This document shows, one piece after another, positions 1 to 9,007 of a DNA stretch of 64,000 nucleotides. The stretch is from Micromonospora yangpuensis (GTDB lineage Bacteria; Actinomycetota; Actinomycetes; Mycobacteriales; Micromonosporaceae), in NCBI RefSeq assembly GCF_900091615.1, contig NZ_FMIA01000002.1:682001-746000 (forward strand), read 5' to 3'. The position numbers and the translations under genes were made by a program. Position 1 is the first letter of the stretch. The number at the start of each line of letters is the position of its first letter. A model generated the notes under the pieces. It ran no database searches. It was not told the DNA's origin and worked only from the letters and a program-made list of their open reading frames with translations.

Positions 1-91
1 AGCCGGTCAACGCGGCGGTGGAGAGGGCGACCGCGCCGCCGAGCAGGGCCCGCCGGCTCAGCGCCGGCAGGTGGGTGGTCGAGGGGTACAT
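1..91 (-). CDS. Tat-signal secreted protein, N-terminal fragment (runs off left edge)
   Basis: Only the first 30 codons are in the window. They read as a signal peptide: a short polar start, a twin-arginine motif in LSRRALLGG, then a hydrophobic alanine-rich stretch (AVALSTAALTG). The protein is therefore probably exported by the Tat route, perhaps as a lipoprotein or binding protein. It is on the same strand as the six-gene operon and about 150 bp downstream of its last gene, so it could be the uptake partner of that pathway, but the mature part is not visible. The 150 bp between the two genes is G-rich with degenerate short repeats. Confidence 0.55.
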   Translation of the reverse strand, partial: MYPSTTHLPALSRRALLGGAVALSTAALTG

Positions 92-241
92 GCGGAATGG
101 TCCTTCCTGAGCAGGGTGGTTCGGGCCGGCGGCGGCCTCGGGCGGCGCCGCTCGGGCCGTGGATCGGGCGGGAGTTGAGGGCAAGCCGGGCCGTGGGTCG
201 GGGCGAGGCGGGCGTTGGGTCGGGGCAGGTCGGGCGGGAGG

Positions 242-1156
242 TCAGGGCAGGTCGGGCGGTGGGTCAGGCCGGGTCCGGTCGGCGCGGCGGCGGGCGACCA
301 GGTGCAGCCGGTCGCCACGCAGGTCGGTGCCGAGCGCGGCGTCGGCCCGCCAGGGCGGGTCGGTACGCGGGCCGGGGTGGTCGAAGAGGGCCAGCACCTC
401 GAAGCCGGTGGTCTCCAGCAGGTGCCGCAGCTCCATCGGGAAGAGCAGCCGCCAGGCGGAGGTCTGCACCAGGGGGTCGGCGCATTCCGGCCAGGTCCAC
501 GTCCGCCTCCGTCGCAACAGCTGCTCAGCGTGATCTATCCACAGCAGAGTGTGCGATGTGTACGGGGTTCCGCGCCAGAGCACGGTGCGGGTCCGTACCC
601 CGTCGAGCAGTTCGGTGTTGCCGAGGAAGAACGCGCCGTTGCGCGACTCGGTCACCAGCAGCCCACCCGGGGCCAGCTGGGTGTGGCACCGTTCGAGGAA
701 GGCGACCAGGTCGGCGTTGGTGTGGCAGTAGAGCAACGCGCTGTCCAGGCAGCTGACCACGTCGAAGCGTCCGGGCAGGGCGAACGAGCGCAGGTCCGCC
801 TGGACGAAGTCGACCCCGGGGTGCCGGGCCCGGGCGTGGGCCAGCATCCGGGCCGAGGTGTCGATCCCGGTGACCGTCCAACCCCGCCCGGCCAGGTGAC
901 CGGCGTCCCGGCCGGTGCCACAACCGGCGTCCAACAGCCGCCACCCGACCCCCGCCGGGCCGGCCGCACCGGTCCGTCCTGACGCCACGCGGGCCACTCC
1001 GGCAGCCGTCGGTTCGCTGTCGGTCGGGGCGGCAAAGCGGGTCACCAGGTCGGCGACGAAGCCGGCGGCCAGGTGGTCCGGGTCGGGGAACTGGGCCTCG
1101 TACAGCTCGGGGTTGTCGGTGAGCAGGTTGGCGGTGGCGACCGTCGGTCCGGTCAT
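242..1156 (-). CDS. class I SAM-dependent methyltransferase
   Basis: 304 aa. The glycine-rich SAM-binding motif I (LLDAGCGTGRD) is at about residues 74-83, followed by the acidic end of strand 2 (VTGID) and the QADL and DVVSCLDSALLY motifs typical of small-molecule methyltransferases of the Rossmann class I fold. The ATG start overlaps the stop of the MFS gene by 4 nt (ATGA), so it is the last gene of the coupled operon. It may tailor the operon product by N-, O- or C-methylation. The acceptor cannot be told from sequence. Confidence 0.85.
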   Translation of the reverse strand: MTGPTVATANLLTDNPELYEAQFPDPDHLAAGFVADLVTRFAAPTDSEPTAAGVARVASGRTGAAGPAGVGWRLLDAGCGTGRDAGHLAGRGWTVTGIDTSARMLAHARARHPGVDFVQADLRSFALPGRFDVVSCLDSALLYCHTNADLVAFLERCHTQLAPGGLLVTESRNGAFFLGNTELLDGVRTRTVLWRGTPYTSHTLLWIDHAEQLLRRRRTWTWPECADPLVQTSAWRLLFPMELRHLLETTGFEVLALFDHPGPRTDPPWRADAALGTDLRGDRLHLVARRRADRTRPDPPPDLP

Positions 1157-2430
1157 GCCCGGCCCTCCCCGGCGACGGCGGGGGCGGGGGCGACGGCCGG
1201 CACGGCCGGGGTGGGGGCCGGGGCGAGCCGGCCCGAGCGGTGCAGCAGCCAGACCGCGCCGGCCGAGGCCAGCCCGAGCGCGGCGCAGCACAGCCAGGCC
1301 ACCGCCGGTACGCCGGTCGCACCGCCGCCGCTGTCCATCGCCCGGCCGACGGCGGCGGTACCGGCCGCCGCGACCACCCCGGAGACCAGGTAGAAGAGGC
1401 CGAAGTAGGTGCCGGTGAGCCCGGCGCGGGCGAACTCCGGGATCAGCTCCAGCACGAACGGCTGGGCGACGAGCACCCCGACGGCGAGCAGCAGGGCCGC
1501 GCCGAGCACCGGCAGCAGCCGTACCGGGGCCGGGCCGGGCAGCGACACCAACGGCAGGAGGAAACCGCCGCCCAGCACGGCCAGGCCGAGCGCGATGGCC
1601 GGCCCCCGGGCCACGTGCCGTTGCAGCCAGCCGGTGACCGGCACCTGCCAGGCCAGGGTGGCCACGGTGGAGACGACGAAGAGCGCCGCCACCGCCGCCG
1701 GGTGCCCGCCGACCTGCTCCGCCTGCACCGGAAGCACCAGGTAGAGCTGGTTCTGTGAGGCGTACAGGGCGCTCAGTGCCAGGGTGAAGAGCAGGAACCG
1801 GCGGTCGGTGACGCACTCCCGCCAGTCGCCGAGCACGCTCTGCCCGCTGGCCACCTTCGGCTGCGCCGGCAGGACCAGGGCCTGGGCGACGGTGAGCACC
1901 GCGAAGACCCCGGCGGCGGCGAGCGCGGCGGCCCGGAAGTCGACGAGCAGCAGCGCCCCGCCGAGCAGCGGGCCGACCAGCGCCCCGGCGCTGGCGAAGA
2001 CGTTGAACAGGGCGAACGCCTCGGCCCGCCGCTCCGGCGCGGCCTGGGCCAGGTAGGCCCGGACCGCCGGGTTGAACAGCGCCCCGGCCAGCCCGGAGAG
2101 CACCGACGCGGCGAGCAGCACCGGCAGCGACATCCCGACCGCGAACAACCCGAACCCGACGGTACGCAGCGCGCAGCCGGCGATGATCACCCCGCGTGAG
2201 CCGAGCCGGTCGGCGGCGGTGCCGCCGAGCAGGAAGAGCCCCTGCTGGCTGAGGTTGCGCACACCGAGGATCAGCCCGATCAGCGCGGCGGAGAGCCCCA
2301 CGTCGTCGGCGAGGTACCCGGCGAGGAAGGGCAGCAGCAGGTAGAAGCCGACGTTCACGCCGAACTGGTTGACCACCAGCAGCTGGATCGCGGCCGGGAA
2401 ACCGCGCAGGGTACGCCAGGTGGCGCTCAC
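1153..2430 (-). CDS. MFS transporter, probable exporter of the operon product
   Basis: 425 aa with about 12 hydrophobic segments and the major facilitator loop motif between helices 2 and 3 (GTAADRLGSRG). The GTG start overlaps the epimerase stop by 4 nt (GTGA). A longer reading from further upstream would add a proline/arginine-rich repeat tail that is only the shadow of the repeat in the neighbouring gene, so I reject it. Its place between biosynthetic genes suggests an exporter for the small molecule made here, as MFS exporters do in siderophore and opine-metallophore loci. Substrate is inferred only from context. Confidence 0.85.
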   Translation of the reverse strand: MSATWRTLRGFPAAIQLLVVNQFGVNVGFYLLLPFLAGYLADDVGLSAALIGLILGVRNLSQQGLFLLGGTAADRLGSRGVIIAGCALRTVGFGLFAVGMSLPVLLAASVLSGLAGALFNPAVRAYLAQAAPERRAEAFALFNVFASAGALVGPLLGGALLLVDFRAAALAAAGVFAVLTVAQALVLPAQPKVASGQSVLGDWRECVTDRRFLLFTLALSALYASQNQLYLVLPVQAEQVGGHPAAVAALFVVSTVATLAWQVPVTGWLQRHVARGPAIALGLAVLGGGFLLPLVSLPGPAPVRLLPVLGAALLLAVGVLVAQPFVLELIPEFARAGLTGTYFGLFYLVSGVVAAAGTAAVGRAMDSGGGATGVPAVAWLCCAALGLASAGAVWLLHRSGRLAPAPTPAVPAVAPAPAVAGEGRA

Positions 2431-3620
2431 CGGATCACCTCCGCGGCCGGCTGGATCGACGCGGCCGGCTGGGTCGACGCGGCCGGCTGGATCGACGCGG
2501 CCGGCTGGATCGACGCGGCCGGGTGGGCCGACGCGGCCGGCTGGGCCGACGCCGTCGGGTCGGGCGGCGGTGCCGACCCGGCCGGGTCCAACGGGTCGGG
2601 TCGGCGGGGCGTCACGCCCAGACCGGGCGTGCCGGTCGGGCGTAACGTCCCGTCGTGGCCACCGAGGCCGGTCCACGGGTCGTCGGCCAGCAGCAGGTGC
2701 CCGTCCAGGTCGACCCAGCGGGCATACCCGGCGAGGTGCAGCGCCGGGGCGATGCCGAGCGAACTGGCGACCAGGCAGCCGAGCATGACGGCCAACCCGT
2801 GCTCACCGGCGGCGGTGACCATCCGGGTGGCGGCCCGGATCCCGCCGCACTTGGCGAGCTTGATGTTCACCCCGGCCACCACGCCGGCGAGTCGGGGCAG
2901 ATCGGCCTCGGTGGCCGCGTCCTCGTCGGCGACCACCGGGACCGGGGTCCGGGCGGCCACCCAGGCCAGCCGGTCGAGCTGACCGGCGGCGATCGGTTGT
3001 TCGACGGCGTCCAACCGGTACCCGGCCAGCGCGTCGAGCCGCCGGACGGCCGCCTCGGCGGTCCAGCCGCCGTTCGGGTCGAGCAGCAGCCGGGCGTCCG
3101 GGGCGGCGGCCCGGACCGCCGCCACCCGGGCCACGTCGTGGTCGTCGCCGGCCTTGAGCTTCAGGATTCGGAACCCGGCGGCGACCAGCCGCCCGGCGAC
3201 CCGACCGGCCTCGGTCGGGGAGACCAGCCCGATGGTGTACGCCGTCGGCACCGCACCCGGCGCGGGTGCCCCGACCAGCCGGTGTACCGGTCGACCGGCC
3301 AGCCGGCCGAGCAGGTCGTGCAGGGCGGCGTCGAACGCGGCGGCGGTCCCCGGGTGCAGCCCGGCGACGACCGCGGGTAGTTCGGTGTGGAGCGCCTCCG
3401 GGGTGGCGTACCCGGTGGTCCGCGACCGCAGCACGGTCAACCCGGCGTGGATCCGGTCGAGGCCCAGGCCGGCGAAGACGCTGGTCACCACCTCGCCGTA
3501 CCCGGTGTGGCCGGCGTGGTCGAGGCGGACGGTGACCGCGTCCCGCCGGTCCATCGTGGAGCGGGAGATCCGTAGTGGTTCCCGCAGCACCAGCGGAGAG
3601 CTGCGCCAGGACATCGTCAC
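2427..3620 (-). CDS. enolase-superfamily dipeptide epimerase
   Basis: 397 aa. It has the muconate-lactonizing-enzyme subgroup layout: a KxK motif (K154, K156), metal ligands D181, E207 and D232, the second-face lysine K254, and a DLD motif at 304-306. The DxD is characteristic of L-Ala-D/L-Glu type dipeptide epimerases. Family knowledge says these enzymes invert the C-terminal residue of a dipeptide. An N-acylamino-acid racemase is the main alternative. The GTG start gives a GTGA overlap with the upstream stop; an ATG 6 nt further upstream (3626) is also possible. The last 45 residues are an alanine/proline tail of AASIQP-like hexapeptides encoded by 18-bp tandem repeats, unusual for the family and dispensable by position. 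Confidence 0.85.
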   Translation of the reverse strand: MTMSWRSSPLVLREPLRISRSTMDRRDAVTVRLDHAGHTGYGEVVTSVFAGLGLDRIHAGLTVLRSRTTGYATPEALHTELPAVVAGLHPGTAAAFDAALHDLLGRLAGRPVHRLVGAPAPGAVPTAYTIGLVSPTEAGRVAGRLVAAGFRILKLKAGDDHDVARVAAVRAAAPDARLLLDPNGGWTAEAAVRRLDALAGYRLDAVEQPIAAGQLDRLAWVAARTPVPVVADEDAATEADLPRLAGVVAGVNIKLAKCGGIRAATRMVTAAGEHGLAVMLGCLVASSLGIAPALHLAGYARWVDLDGHLLLADDPWTGLGGHDGTLRPTGTPGLGVTPRRPDPLDPAGSAPPPDPTASAQPAASAHPAASIQPAASIQPAASTQPAASIQPAAEVIR

Positions 3621-4741
3621 GCCCATGCCGCCACCTCGTGCCTCGTCCGGCGGGGGCGCTCCCGGGTCGGATCGACCACCGTGCGGCAGCGGCTCCACCG
3701 GGTCACCTCGACCGCCCGGGGGTGCGGGATCTCCACCGGGTGACCCCGGGTCGGGCCGAGCAGCCCGTGCCGGACGCACCAGTCGTCGTCGAAGATCGTC
3801 TCCAGGTACCGGTGCGGGCCGTCGGGGAAGACCGCCAGCACCCGGGCCGCCGGCTCGGTACGGGCCACCCAGGCGGCGACCCGGGCCACCGCGCCGGTGC
3901 TCCAGCCGCCGGTGACGAAGGCGTGTCGGGCCAGCGAGCGGCAGCTCTGCACCGCCTCGTGCGGGCCTACCCAGTGCACCTCGTCGAAGGCGGCGTGGTC
4001 GACGTTGCCAGGATGGATGCTGCTGCCCAGCCCGCGCATCAGCCGGGGCCGGGCCGGCTGGCCGAAGATGGTCGAGCCGACCGTGTCCACGCCGACCAGG
4101 CGCAGCCGGGGCCAGCACCGGCGCAGCCGTCGGGCCAGCCCGGCGCTGTGCCCGCCGGTGCCGACGCTGCACACCAGCACGTCCGCCTCGTCGACCTGGC
4201 CGAACAGCTCGTCGGCGAGGCCGGCGTACCCGGTGGCGTTGTCCGGGTTGTGGTACTGGTCCGGCCACCACACCCCGGGCGTGCCGGCCCGGATCGCGGC
4301 CAGCCGGTCCAGCCGGGCCTGCTGCCAGCCGCCGACCGGATGCGGTGCGTCGACCACGTCCAGCTGTGCCCCGTATGCCCGCAGCAGCGCCCGCATCGAC
4401 GGCTCCAGCTCCCGGTCCACGACCAGGCGTACCGGGTGCCCCAGGGCCTGCCCGGCGAAGGCCAACCCGATGCCGAGGGTGCCGCTTGTCGACTCGACCA
4501 CCGGGGCACCCGGGCGCAGGTCACCCCGGGCGCGGGCGGCGGTCAGCATGGCCACCGCCGCGCGGGCCTTCATCCCACCGGGGCTGGCCCCCTCCACCTT
4601 GGCCCGGAACCCGCCGTGCCGGTACGGCAGTGGCGTGTCCACGACCACCACCGGCGTCCCCCCGACCAACCCGAGCAGCTGCGGCGCGCTCACGCGCTCG
4701 GCATCGGCATAGCTCATGGCTCGCTCGCGTTGCCCGCTCAC
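3617..4741 (-). CDS. PLP-dependent enzyme, cysteine synthase/SbnA-like
   Basis: 374 aa of the fold-type II beta family. The Schiff-base lysine is K58 in SPGGMKARA, aligned with the NPTGSVKDR motif of cysteine synthases. The SGNTG loop is changed to STSGTLG, and the phosphate cup reads GTGGH. The altered loop suggests a beta-replacement enzyme with an unusual substrate, in the manner of SbnA, which makes the diaminopropionate precursor of staphyloferrin B. No SbnB-like dehydrogenase is next to it, so that exact pathway is not supported. The GTG start overlaps the DUF364 stop (GTGA); an internal ATG 24 nt downstream is an alternative. Confidence 0.8.
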   Translation of the reverse strand: MSGQRERAMSYADAERVSAPQLLGLVGGTPVVVVDTPLPYRHGGFRAKVEGASPGGMKARAAVAMLTAARARGDLRPGAPVVESTSGTLGIGLAFAGQALGHPVRLVVDRELEPSMRALLRAYGAQLDVVDAPHPVGGWQQARLDRLAAIRAGTPGVWWPDQYHNPDNATGYAGLADELFGQVDEADVLVCSVGTGGHSAGLARRLRRCWPRLRLVGVDTVGSTIFGQPARPRLMRGLGSSIHPGNVDHAAFDEVHWVGPHEAVQSCRSLARHAFVTGGWSTGAVARVAAWVARTEPAARVLAVFPDGPHRYLETIFDDDWCVRHGLLGPTRGHPVEIPHPRAVEVTRWSRCRTVVDPTRERPRRTRHEVAAWA

Positions 4742-5610
4742 GCCGTCACCCGGTAGCGGTAGAGGGTGGTCGGGCCGCCGTCGAGCCAGAAGAACGGGTA
4801 CGGCTCGGCCGACACGGCGGTCAGCCCCGCGCCGAGGAAGCACGGCAGCACCGCGCTGCCGGTCTGGGCGAACGCGACAAGCGGCTTCCCGGTGTCCCGG
4901 GCATGGTCGAGCAGCGGTTCGAAGGTGCCGTTGCCAAGCGTCATCCCGGAGACCAGCAGCGCGTCGGCCTCATCGAGCAGCGGCATCGGGTCGGGCCGGC
5001 TCGGCTCGCCCCACTCGGTACTGCCGCCCGCCCGGTCACAGGGCAGGTACCGCAACCCCCGCTCGCGCAGCGCCGCGAGCAGCGAGTTGACCACCCCGAC
5101 CACCAGCACCGTCGCCCCCGGCCCGACCGGCAGCAGATCGACCACGGCCGCCGCCCGCGCCGTCGACTTGGCAAGCGACGACCCGCCGGGCAGCGACACC
5201 CGCTCGGCCTGCGACGCCCGCTCGGCCTGCGACGCCCCGCCGGGCAGCGACGCCGACTCGGCTCCGTTGTGTGGCCGGACCCCCATCAGGTACGCGTCCA
5301 GCACGGCCACCCGGACCGGTGGCAGCGGATGGGCGAGCAGGTCGGCGACGGTGTGCCCGACGCAGTCGTACGCCACCTCGTCGGGCAGTTCACCGGGCTC
5401 GACGGCGCAGGAGCCGACCGCCGCGCCGACCCGCAGACTGAGTACGTGATTGCGGTACGCCCGACCGCGCCCCGGATGCCGGGCCCCCTGCCGGGTGACG
5501 AACCCGACGCTCACCCGCTGGCCGGCCGGATCCACCCCGAACCGCCCGGCCACCACCGCCGCTATCACCTCGTCCACGGACCGGTACGCCGCCGTGGTCG
5601 CGGCCCTCAC
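4738..5610 (-). CDS. DUF364/Rossmann-like protein of putative heavy-metal chelation type
   Basis: 290 aa. The N-terminal part (about 1-90) resembles the small enolase-like domain that precedes DUF364. The C-terminal part (about 145-290) contains [38 protein letters not shown] and [17 protein letters not shown], the pattern of the DUF364 Rossmann-like family, for which a role in metal chelation has been proposed. The linker at about 115-145 holds imperfect in-frame repeats (GASQAER and SLPGG units). The GTG start overlaps the ATP-grasp stop (GTGA). Its presence supports, without proving, a metal-related product for the operon. Confidence 0.7.
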   Translation of the reverse strand: MRAATTAAYRSVDEVIAAVVAGRFGVDPAGQRVSVGFVTRQGARHPGRGRAYRNHVLSLRVGAAVGSCAVEPGELPDEVAYDCVGHTVADLLAHPLPPVRVAVLDAYLMGVRPHNGAESASLPGGASQAERASQAERVSLPGGSSLAKSTARAAAVVDLLPVGPGATVLVVGVVNSLLAALRERGLRYLPCDRAGGSTEWGEPSRPDPMPLLDEADALLVSGMTLGNGTFEPLLDHARDTGKPLVAFAQTGSAVLPCFLGAGLTAVSAEPYPFFWLDGGPTTLYRYRVTA

Positions 5611-6896
5611 GCCGGGGCCCCGGTCAGCTCGTCGGCGTACCGGACGGCCAGCCCGGAGACGAGTTCCTCGGCGGCGGCGAGCGCCCCGGCACCGGTGGTG
5701 TCCACCGTCGACACGTGCCCGAGATACTCGTTGTTGCTGCTCGCGTCGCCGGTGCGGTGCCCGGCCGGCTTCACCGAGTGGTCGACCACCCGGGGGTCGT
5801 CGGTCAGCCGGTCGGTGCCGGTGATCCCGGCGACGGTGCCGGCCCGGGGCGGCAGCAGGAACGAGATGGCGGCGCTGCGTACCCCCGTGTCGGTGGGGGT
5901 GAGGTCGGGCCGCTCACCGAGGGCGAGCTGGGCGTACACCATGGGTAGGTCGATGCCGGTGACCCGGCGGACGAGTTCGGTGATCTGGTTGCCGGCGGGC
6001 CGGGGGTTGATCTCGATGACCCGGGGCCCGGCCGGGGTGAGCCGCAACTCGGTGTGGGCCACGCCCCGGTCGAGGCCGACGGCGGCGAGCGCGGCGACGG
6101 CGGTCTCGGCGGCGGCCCGGCTGGTCTCCGCCGGCAGGTCGGCGGGGAAGAGGTGCCCGCTCTCCACGAACCACGGCGCGCCCGCGAGCCGCTTCCCGGT
6201 CACCCCGACCACGGTCGTCACCGACCCGGTCGCGGCGGCGGGAACGGTGACCGTCTCGACGCTCACCTCCGGACCGGTGAGCAGCTCCTCCAGCAGGACC
6301 AACGGCACCCGGGGCTGCCGGCGGGCGTTGACCGGGAACCCGGCGAGCGCGTCGAAGGCGGCCCGCAACCCGGCCCGGTCGTCGACCCGCCGGACGTGCA
6401 TCCCGGCGCAGAGGTCGACCGGCTTGACCACCAGCGGGTACCCGATCTCCTCGGCGGCGTCGAGGGTCTCGGCCCAGCCCTGCGCCACGGCGAACGCCGG
6501 CCCCGGCACCCCGGCCCGGCGCAGCGCCTGGCGGGCCAGGTCCTTGCGGTACGCCCGCTCGACCGCCCCGGGCGCGGCACCGGGCAGCCCGAGCCGCTCG
6601 GCGATCCGGGCCACCGTGCCGAGGTAGTAGTCACAGGAGGTGAGCACCCCGTCGAAGGCGAGCGTCTCGTGCAGCTTGGCGACGTGAGTCAACAGCGCCG
6701 GTACGTCGTTGGTCTCGGTGGTGAGCACGTTGTCGGCGGCGAGCAGCGGGTGGACCGTGCCGGGGGGTGTGGCGCGCAGGTAGTGGTGCAGGTCCCGGGT
6801 GAGGAACGTGAACCGGTGCCCGCCCTCCCGGATCGCCCTCGGCAGGAGGCCGCTCATCGCGCCCACCCAGCTCTCCACCACCAACAGATGACCCAT
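5607..6896 (-). CDS. ATP-grasp ligase, probable amino acid/dipeptide ligase
   Basis: 429 aa. An N-terminal preATP-grasp region (about 1-110) is followed by the ATP-grasp core, with the nucleotide-binding lysine in YPLVVKP (K158), acidic hinge residues near LLEELLTGPEVSVE (201-214), and the Mg-ligand motif VIEINPRPAG (293-302). The nearest families are L-amino acid ligases and BacD-like enzymes, which join amino acids with ATP and release ADP. It is the first gene of the operon. The ATG is preceded by GAGGAG at good spacing. A ligase making a dipeptide fits well with the dipeptide epimerase three genes later. Confidence 0.85.
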   Translation of the reverse strand: MGHLLVVESWVGAMSGLLPRAIREGGHRFTFLTRDLHHYLRATPPGTVHPLLAADNVLTTETNDVPALLTHVAKLHETLAFDGVLTSCDYYLGTVARIAERLGLPGAAPGAVERAYRKDLARQALRRAGVPGPAFAVAQGWAETLDAAEEIGYPLVVKPVDLCAGMHVRRVDDRAGLRAAFDALAGFPVNARRQPRVPLVLLEELLTGPEVSVETVTVPAAATGSVTTVVGVTGKRLAGAPWFVESGHLFPADLPAETSRAAAETAVAALAAVGLDRGVAHTELRLTPAGPRVIEINPRPAGNQITELVRRVTGIDLPMVYAQLALGERPDLTPTDTGVRSAAISFLLPPRAGTVAGITGTDRLTDDPRVVDHSVKPAGHRTGDASSNNEYLGHVSTVDTTGAGALAAAEELVSGLAVRYADELTGAPA

Positions 6897-6937
6897 CCCG
6901 ACTCCTCACCCGTGCTCCCCTGGACACCCCCATCTTG

Positions 6938-6954
6938 TTGGAAACGGTTTTCGA
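6938..6954 (-). promoter_or_regulatory. Zur-box-like palindrome upstream of the ATP-grasp operon
   Basis: The sequence TGGAAACGGTTTTCG, about 45 bp upstream of the first ATG, is a near palindrome and matches 10 of 15 positions of the actinobacterial Zur consensus TGAAAATGATTTTCA as I remember it. The flanks are unusually AT-rich for this genome, as expected at a promoter. The match was made by eye, and other repressors bind similar AAANNNTTT sites. Confidence 0.4.
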
Positions 6955-7003
6955 TTGCAAGAAGCCCGGCGTGTCGCCCGCCCCCGCGCCGCCCGCTTTG
7001 CGG

Positions 7004-7057
7004 CAAAGATCTCGGAAGAAATCGGCCCCTATGGGGGCACATTTCTTCCAAGATCTT
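7004..7057. repeat. dispersed palindromic element, copy 1
   Basis: Two 25-nt arms (7004-7028 and 7033-7057) match at 22 of 25 positions as an inverted repeat around a 4-nt loop. The arms contain AAGATCT, GGAAGAAAT and GCCCC blocks. A degenerate relative is at 57610-57663, which shows the element is dispersed rather than a local terminator. Confidence 0.8.
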
Positions 7058-7266
7058 TCCCGGGGGAGCGGCCCCGCCGCGCCGCACGGACGACGGGCGC
7101 GCGTTCGCCGCGCTGCGTGGGCGATGGGCGTGCGTTCGTCGCGCTGTGTGGGTGGCGGGCGCGCGTTCGCCGCGCCGTCTGAGCTGTCGCAGACGCCTTG
7201 CAGGCGTCAAAAAGGGCAAATAGGAAATAAAACCGTTCTACTTCTCAGCCAACCCCACCACCCCCG

Positions 7267-7350
7267 CCCCGATGCCCGCCTCGGCGGGCATCGGGGTAGA
7301 TCTTGGACACTTACCGTCGTATTTGGACGGTAAGTGTCCAAGATCTACCC
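7267..7350. repeat. two overlapping perfect hairpins
   Basis: The first inverted repeat has 14-nt arms (7267-7280 and 7283-7296) around a 2-nt centre. The second has 25-nt arms (7294-7318 and 7326-7350) around a 7-nt loop and is perfect over all 25 bp. They share 3 nt, so as RNA or cruciform DNA they partly exclude each other. The second arm contains GTAGATCTTGGACACTTACC. No T-tract follows, so this is not a standard intrinsic terminator. Confidence 0.85.
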
Positions 7351-7586
7351 ACTGGGTCGGGTACGGAGCGAGCGCGCCGGGGGAGGGCGGGAGTCGGGCG
7401 TTCGACGGGTCAGGTCTTTGGCCCGCCGCAGGCGCCTGAGCTGTCGCGGGTGCCCGGCGGGGGTAGGCGGGGCAGGTGGTTCGTGCTCCGGTCAGATCTC
7501 CCCGGGTGGTCCAGGCTCGGGACCGTCGGGATCGTCGGGGTCGTCGGGATCGTCGGGGTCGTTGGAGATCCGGGGGGCGTCGGAGG

Positions 7587-7820
7587 TCAGCCGGGCTGCG
7601 GTGGATCGACGGAGTCGTCCGGTGGGGGCGTGGTGGCCCAGAGCCGTACCCGGGTGGCGGTGTGCAGGACGTCGCGGGCGGCGTCGGCTACCGGGCACCC
7701 TGTCGTGCGGCAGGTGGGGCAGCAGCCGTCGGGGCCGGGCCGGTGTTGGCGGAGGACCTGGCGGGCGGTGAGGATCAGTCGGTTGTGGATCTGGGCCAGG
7801 CTCAGGAACGGGCCGGTCAT
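7587..7820 (-). CDS. small Cys-rich protein coupled to an XRE regulator
   Basis: 77 aa. The middle carries CCPTCRTTGCPVADAA, a compact cysteine cluster that could bind a metal, preceded by a predicted helix (LAQIHNRLILTARQVLRQH). Its ATG overlaps the stop of the XRE gene by one base (TGATG), so the two are translationally coupled. The function is not known to me. The genetic linkage suggests it works with, or is controlled by, the regulator. Confidence 0.65.
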   Translation of the reverse strand: MTGPFLSLAQIHNRLILTARQVLRQHRPGPDGCCPTCRTTGCPVADAARDVLHTATRVRLWATTPPPDDSVDPPQPG

Positions 7821-9007
7821 CAGCCGACTCCGAGGGTGATGGCGAGGTGGGTGATGGTGGTCGGGGTGCGTGGGTCGCGGGCGAGGTGGGCGAGGAGGTC
7901 GCGGCCGGCGGGTCGGTGGCGTACCTCGGCGGGTGCGGTCCGGTCGGCTTCGGCCAGGAGCCGCCCGGCCGAGAAGGCGTCGTCGGTGTGCAGGTGGGCG
8001 CGGGCGGCGTCGATCAGATGGGCGGCGCGGTGTTCGGTGGGCAGCCAGCGCCAGCCGTCGCGGCGGATACCACTGTGGTGCCAGGCGATGGCCTGTCCGG
8101 CGTCGCCGAGGTCGACCGCCGCCGCGGTGCGGGCCAGCGCGACAGCGGTCGGCCCGAACCCGGTCCAGTGGTGATCAAGGCCGTCGCCGACCTCGGCGGC
8201 CAGCCCGGCGGCCTCGTCGAGCAGTTCCGCCACCGCACTGTCGTCACCGTCCTGAGCGGCGGCCAGCGCCGCCTGCACCAGCAGCGTTCCACACAACGAC
8301 AGGTCCGCACCCCGCCCGGGTACGCCCGCGGTGACCCGGTACGCGGCGGCGAGCATCGCCGACTTCGCCACCCGTACCCGACCGGCGGCGCGTAGCACCT
8401 GCCCGAGCTGCACGGCGGCTGCCGCCACCAGGCTCCGGTCCCCGGTGGCGGCGATCATCGCCCGGTCGGCGGCCAGCCATGCCGACTCGGGATCGCCGAG
8501 CTTGACCAGCAGGGCTGCGGTGAGCCGGTAGGTGTGCACCAGTGGCACCCAGCCGGCGGCGGGATCGGCGGCGTGGGTGCGCTGGGCATCACCGAGCAGA
8601 TCGGGCAGCAGACCGACCAGAAGCGGGTACCGGGCGTACTGGAAGGTCGTCCACGCGTGCCCGACCTGCCGGGCCAACCGGCCGGCGGACAGCACCGGGC
8701 GGCTACCCGGCGGCCGACCGAGCGGAACCTCGTAGCGCGACAGGGCAACCCGGATACGTTCCACCTCATCGACCCGGGTGCTCACCTCGACGGGCCGGGC
8801 GTCCCGACCGAGCAGCACCGCCGGGTCGATCCGCAGCACCGTGGCGATCTCCTGAAGGGTGGAGACCTTGTCCAGGGCCCGGACCCCGCGCTCCACCTTG
8901 TCCACCCAGCTCTTCGACTTGCCGAGCCGGTCGGCGAAGACCTGCTGCGACAACCGACGCCGACCCCGCCAGTACGCCACCCGCCGACCCACCGGCAACT
9001 CACCCAC
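7820..9007 (-). CDS. XRE-family regulator with TPR-like C-terminal domain
   Basis: 395 aa. The N-terminal helix-turn-helix is at about residues 8-60 (LSQQVFADRLGKSKSWVDKVE). The rest is alanine-rich and helical, in the style of the large actinomycete XRE/TPR regulators. I chose a GTG start at 9007, just before the conserved HTH; 9013 is an equal choice. The longer in-frame reading to 9280 would overlap a small gene and adds low-complexity sequence. The gene overlaps that small upstream gene and is followed directly by the Cys-rich gene, giving a three-gene unit. Confidence 0.75.
   Translation of the reverse strand: MGELPVGRRVAYWRGRRRLSQQVFADRLGKSKSWVDKVERGVRALDKVSTLQEIATVLRIDPAVLLGRDARPVEVSTRVDEVERIRVALSRYEVPLGRPPGSRPVLSAGRLARQVGHAWTTFQYARYPLLVGLLPDLLGDAQRTHAADPAAGWVPLVHTYRLTAALLVKLGDPESAWLAADRAMIAATGDRSLVAAAAVQLGQVLRAAGRVRVAKSAMLAAAYRVTAGVPGRGADLSLCGTLLVQAALAAAQDGDDSAVAELLDEAAGLAAEVGDGLDHHWTGFGPTAVALARTAAAVDLGDAGQAIAWHHSGIRRDGWRWLPTEHRAAHLIDAARAHLHTDDAFSAGRLLAEADRTAPAEVRHRPAGRDLLAHLARDPRTPTTITHLAITLGVG

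Larger units (their letters stand above)
6897..7586. other. 690-bp gene-free stretch rich in repeats
   Basis: Reading frames here have no convincing start, SD or family signature. The stretch holds the operon promoter region, a dispersed palindrome (7004-7057), about 2.7 copies of a 31-bp G/C-rich tandem repeat (about 7091-7180), a pair of overlapping perfect hairpins (7267-7350), and a short tandem run of GTCGGGATC/GTCGGGGTC nonamers (about 7528-7566). The run sits just downstream of the small gene ending at 7587. Confidence 0.7.

Noticed and set aside
97..1418. Long plus-strand ORFs opposite the methyltransferase and MFS genes
   Set aside because: They are shadows caused by GC-rich third positions; their proteins are Arg/Gly/Pro-rich without motifs, and the minus-strand frames have clear domains.
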